NCBI GenBank assembly: GCA_022562915.1
Contig: JADFOJ010000002.1
Span: 53,907-117,906 of the forward strand
Direction: 5' to 3'
Origin: Planctomycetota bacterium
Lineage (GTDB): Bacteria; Planctomycetota; Phycisphaerae; Phycisphaerales; SM1A02
Length of the DNA: 64,000 nucleotides
Shown: positions 61,585-64,000 of the stretch, in pieces
How the letters are laid out: each line of letters opens with the position of its first letter
Position numbering within the stretch: the first letter of the stretch is position 1
Notes under the pieces: model-generated
Told to the model about the DNA's origin: nothing
What the model saw: only the letters and a program-made list of their open reading frames with translations
The model's database searches: none
Program-made: the position numbers and the translations under genes

Positions 61585-62495
61585 GAGACCTCCAGGCCGA
61601 CGTCGAGTGACGTTGCGCCGTGAGTGAGCGCGCCGACGGAGATCCGGTTCACGCCGGTCCGCGCCACGGTGGCGATGGTGTCCAAATCGATGCCGCCGGA
61701 CGCCTCCAGCTCAAGGCCGGGTCGCAGGGCGTCGCGCATCGCCACCGCGTCACGCAATATCTCCGGTGACATGTTGTCGAGCAGGATGATGTCGATGAGC
61801 CCCTCGGGACACGCCAGCACCTGTTCCAGTTGCTCGATCCCGTCCACCTCGACCTCGACGAACCGCAGGTCGTGCCGGGCCCGGGCCGCCGTCGCGGCCC
61901 GGGTGACGGCGGCCGTCAGCTCGTTGATATCCAGGTGGGCGAGATGGTTGTCCTTCATGAGTACCGCGTCGTGCAGACCCGACCGGTGAAGCGTGCCGCC
62001 GCCGCAGCGGACCGCGTACTTTTCCAGGGCGCGCAGACCGGGCGTCGTCTTGCGAGTGTCACAGACGACGGCGCCCGTGCCCGAAATCTCCCGCACGTAT
62101 CGCGCGGTGAGCGTCGCGATGCCGCACAGGCGACCGACGATGTTCAAGAGGGTCCGCTCGACGCCCAGGATCGGTGCCAGCAGCCCGTGCAGGCGCCACA
62201 GCACCTCGCCCGCTTCACAGGCGGCGCCGTCCCGGGCGACGAGGTCGACCTCGGCGGCACAGTCGAAGGACTCCAGGATCCGCCCGACGGCGGCCATCCC
62301 GCTGACCACGCCCGCGCCGCGGGCGACGCCGGCGGCCCGGGCGGTCAGCTCCGCGTCGACGATCGCCGACGTCGTCACGTCTCCGAAGTCGCCCAGATCT
62401 TCGCAACGGGCCGCGGCCAGCAGCCGGTCGAGCGATCCGTCGGACGTGAGCTCGTCGAACAGATGCGCAAGGGACAGTGTGTTGAGGTCGATCAC
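61581..62495 (-). CDS. nadC: Nicotinate-nucleotide pyrophosphorylase (carboxylating)
   Basis: This 304-residue enzyme converts quinolinate to nicotinate mononucleotide in NAD synthesis. Motifs are LAAARCEDLGDFGDVTTSAI, LNIVGRLCGIATLT, DTRKTTPGLRALEKYAVRCGGGTLHRSGLHDAVLMKDNHL, VEVEVDGIEQL and LEASGGIDLDTIATVARTGVNRISVGALTH. The start is a GTG (62495), 22 bases from the divergent HIT gene. The nadC-birA order is common in bacteria. Confidence 0.94.
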   Translation of the reverse strand: MIDLNTLSLAHLFDELTSDGSLDRLLAAARCEDLGDFGDVTTSAIVDAELTARAAGVARGAGVVSGMAAVGRILESFDCAAEVDLVARDGAACEAGEVLWRLHGLLAPILGVERTLLNIVGRLCGIATLTARYVREISGTGAVVCDTRKTTPGLRALEKYAVRCGGGTLHRSGLHDAVLMKDNHLAHLDINELTAAVTRAATAARARHDLRFVEVEVDGIEQLEQVLACPEGLIDIILLDNMSPEILRDAVAMRDALRPGLELEASGGIDLDTIATVARTGVNRISVGALTHGATSLDVGLEVS

Positions 62496-62517
62496 CGCTT
62501 CAGTGTATCTTTGGGCG

Positions 62518-62949
62518 ATGCCCGAGCGTGAGCCCACGATCTTCGACCGGATCCTCGACGGCACGATCCCCTGCTACCGGGTGTACGAGGACGACCACGT
62601 GCTGGCGTTCCTGGACATCGGTCCGCTGAGCCTCGGTCACACGCTGGTCATTCCGAAGGAGCGTGTCGCCCAACTGCACGAGCTCAGCGATGACGCGGCC
62701 GCGGCGCTGGGCCGGGTGCTGCCGCGACTGTGCCGGGCCGTGATGCACGCCACGGGGGCGACCGCGTACAACGTGCTCCAGAACAACGGCTCCGCTGCCC
62801 ATCAGGCAGTCCGTCATGTACACTTCCACATCATTCCACGGTTCGAAGGGTCGGGATTCCAGATCAGCTGGGAGCCGGGGAGCCTGGATGAGGCGACGGC
62901 ACATGAGATTGCCGGGAAGATACGAAGAGCCGTAAGCCATGAGCCATGA
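62518..62949 (+). CDS. HIT family hydrolase
   Basis: This 143-residue protein has the histidine triad HVHFHI (His100, 102, 104), with CYRVYEDDHVLAFLDIGPLSLGHTLVIPK and YNVLQNNGSAAHQAVRHVHFHIIPR. Such enzymes hydrolyse nucleotide phosphoramidates or dinucleoside phosphates. It starts at ATG 62518 and is followed by the FKBP gene 20 bases later. Confidence 0.9.
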   Translation: MPEREPTIFDRILDGTIPCYRVYEDDHVLAFLDIGPLSLGHTLVIPKERVAQLHELSDDAAAALGRVLPRLCRAVMHATGATAYNVLQNNGSAAHQAVRHVHFHIIPRFEGSGFQISWEPGSLDEATAHEIAGKIRRAVSHEP

Positions 62950-62969
62950 GGCATGAGGCAAGATAAGCC

Positions 62970-63512
62970 ATGATCTCGATGCGTCCGGTCCTGCTTGTTG
63001 TCGGCGGTCTGGTCCTGTACGGCTGCGAGGCGAAGAAAGAAGCGGCCGTTGAGTCGACTGCGGTGAGCGCGCCGCCCACGACTGCTCCGGCTGAGCCGCC
63101 GGCCCCGGCTGCCCCGTCGGCACCGGCCGCCCCGGCTGCCCCGAGTTACCCCGGCGATGCGGTTGACGGAGCGGCGACCGAGACGGCTTCCGGGCTCAAG
63201 TACTACGACCTCGTCGTCGGCGACGGTCCGCAGCCGGCCGGTCGCAACACCATGGTCAAGGTGCATTACACGGGCTGGCTCACCGACGGGACAAAGTTCG
63301 ACAGCTCGGTGGATCGCGGCACGCCCTATGAAACCGCGCTCAATCGCGTGATTGCCGGGTGGACCGAGGGAATCGGCTCCATGCGGGTCGGCGGCAAGCG
63401 CAAGCTGATCATTCCCCACGAACTCGCGTACGGTACGCGCGGTCGCTCTGGGATCCCCCCGTCGGCAACATTGATCTTCGATGTCGAGCTTGTCGCGATC
63501 GTCAGCGAGTAG
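62970..63512 (+). CDS. FKBP-type peptidyl-prolyl isomerase lipoprotein
   Basis: This 180-residue protein starts with a lipoprotein signal (PVLLVVGGLVLYGC, lipobox LYGC, Cys19), a Pro/Ala-rich linker, and a complete FKBP domain (about 75-180): VKVHYTGWLTDGTKFDSSVDRGTPYE, VIAGWTEGIGSMRVGGKRKLIIPHELAYG and IPPSATLIFDVELVAI. It should fold periplasmic or surface proteins as a membrane-anchored chaperone. A short stretch of GCCATGA repeats precedes the start. Confidence 0.9.
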   Translation: MISMRPVLLVVGGLVLYGCEAKKEAAVESTAVSAPPTTAPAEPPAPAAPSAPAAPAAPSYPGDAVDGAATETASGLKYYDLVVGDGPQPAGRNTMVKVHYTGWLTDGTKFDSSVDRGTPYETALNRVIAGWTEGIGSMRVGGKRKLIIPHELAYGTRGRSGIPPSATLIFDVELVAIVSE

Positions 63513-63547
63513 CGTCGCTCGCTGCAACCCGGTCAGGTGTGCCTCGA

Positions 63548-64000
63548 TCAGTATTCGTCGCGGACCTGGGCCGCCTCCCACAGTTCCAGGAACTTCCGGC
63601 GGACGTAGGGGTCCAGCTTTTCGGCGTACGCCCGGGCCAGGTCGTTCTTGCGGATGAGCTGGATGACGTCGTTCAGATCGCGGGGCCGGTGCGGCGCGGT
63701 CATCCCGCCGGCGAGCTTGAGTGTGAGCAGGTCGCGGAGTGTCAGGACGGGGATGCCTTGCGGATCGGGCTCGTTGCGTCCGCCGGATGCGGGAACGCGC
63801 ACGAGGACAGGAGCCGTCCGGCCCAGTCGCGTCTGCTCCCGCCGAATCTGTCCGAAGAGCTGATCCAACGGAACGCCCATCAGGCAGCGATCAGATCGCA
63901 TCGAGCCGGGTCGATCCTGATCGAAAAAGCGAACTTCGTGATAGGCGCTTCTGGCAAGCGCGGCGACGGCATTTGCGTCGCACAGGTCGTTTCGATAGGC
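63548..64000 (-). CDS. Partial nucleotidyltransferase-like protein
   Basis: The frame is open to the right window edge, so the gene is cut at its 5' end. The visible 150 residues include AYRNDLCDANAVAALARSAYHEVRFFDQ, GIPVLTLRDLLTLKLAGGMTAPHRPRDLNDVIQLIRK and YVRRKFLELWEAAQ. This layout (LxLKLAxGM..RxKDLxDV) is typical of MNT/AbiEii-type nucleotidyltransferase-like proteins in planctomycetes, often paired with antitoxin-type genes. The catalytic GS...DxD part would lie outside the window. Confidence 0.6.
   Translation of the reverse strand, partial: AYRNDLCDANAVAALARSAYHEVRFFDQDRPGSMRSDRCLMGVPLDQLFGQIRREQTRLGRTAPVLVRVPASGGRNEPDPQGIPVLTLRDLLTLKLAGGMTAPHRPRDLNDVIQLIRKNDLARAYAEKLDPYVRRKFLELWEAAQVRDEY

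Noticed and set aside
62941..62969. GCCATGA short repeats before the FKBP gene
   Set aside because: Only four imperfect units; probably slippage without function.

Overview
The window is about 64 kb of high-GC bacterial chromosome, and it reads as Planctomycetota, most likely the Phycisphaerae lineage. Lineage markers are a secreted protein ending in two copies of the dockerin-like motif DGDGxVGITDFLILL, a small CxxCGYDLTG...CPECG zinc-ribbon membrane protein, several prepilin-like secreted proteins with an N-terminal F-T/S-L/M-I/T-E-L signal and a late DGH motif, and a hydrophobic-plus-arginine C-terminal sorting-like tail. The lineage call is inference from gene content; no rRNA gene is present. 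The window also encodes a flagellum cap and chaperone (fliD, fliS), the futalosine menaquinone enzyme MqnE, and ParA and ParB at separate loci.

Layout. 0-5.7 kb: holA, a lipoprotein, pyrB, gmk and a secreted protein of unknown function. 5.8-10 kb: an outer-membrane beta-barrel and a moxR-batA pair. 10-17.5 kb: an accessory stretch with an AbiEi-like orphan, a membrane protein, a pseudopilin, the dockerin-like protein, a sorting-tail protein, a heme oxygenase behind a Fur-like operator, and zinc-ribbon and DUF4190-like proteins. 17.6-20.7 kb: the translation/secretion operon thrT-tuf-rpmG-trpT-secE-nusG. 20.8-28.2 kb: pseudopilin, membrane protein, recQ, rho, coaE, cysS. 28.3-33 kb: an exopolysaccharide cluster of acetyltransferase, polysaccharide deacetylase, formyltransferase, glycosyltransferase and a GDP-mannose 3,5-epimerase-like enzyme. 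33-38 kb: fliS, a very long fliD, parB. 38.4-41.7 kb: histidine kinase, a lower-GC VapBC-type cassette, dciA, thioesterase, UPF0158. 41.7-49.8 kb: mnmE, yidC, phosphoesterase, lpd, methyltransferase, M16 peptidase. 49.9-57.2 kb: HDOD-GGDEF regulator, recO, parA, VanZ/zinc-ribbon protein, murJ, mqnE. 57.4-64 kb: a large coiled-coil two-membrane-segment protein, small proteins, birA, nadC, HIT, FKBP and a partial nucleotidyltransferase-like gene.

The most unusual feature is the intergenic DNA. Several gaps between genes are filled by long inverted repeats. One family has a conserved core (AGACCGGGA, then an AT-rich run) at 3.2, 8.9 and 17.5 kb, with a short copy at 37.1 kb. Its arms extend as near-perfect palindromes into locus-specific flanking sequence; at 8.8-8.96 kb the stem includes the moxR stop codon and the batA start codon. 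A second family, with ends GGGGTGGCACGGTCGA, occurs three times (5.7, 24.5 and 49.8 kb) beside gene 3' ends, and one copy supplies the last codons and stop of the M16 peptidase gene. A third, unrelated palindrome sits at 28.26 kb. I cannot assign these to a named family.

Regulation visible in sequence: a sigma70-type promoter plus a Fur-like dyad ahead of the heme oxygenase, a related dyad ahead of a pseudopilin operon, a promoter ahead of thrT-tuf, a TATAAT/operator arrangement ahead of vapB, and an intrinsic-terminator-like hairpin just before the polysaccharide deacetylase start.
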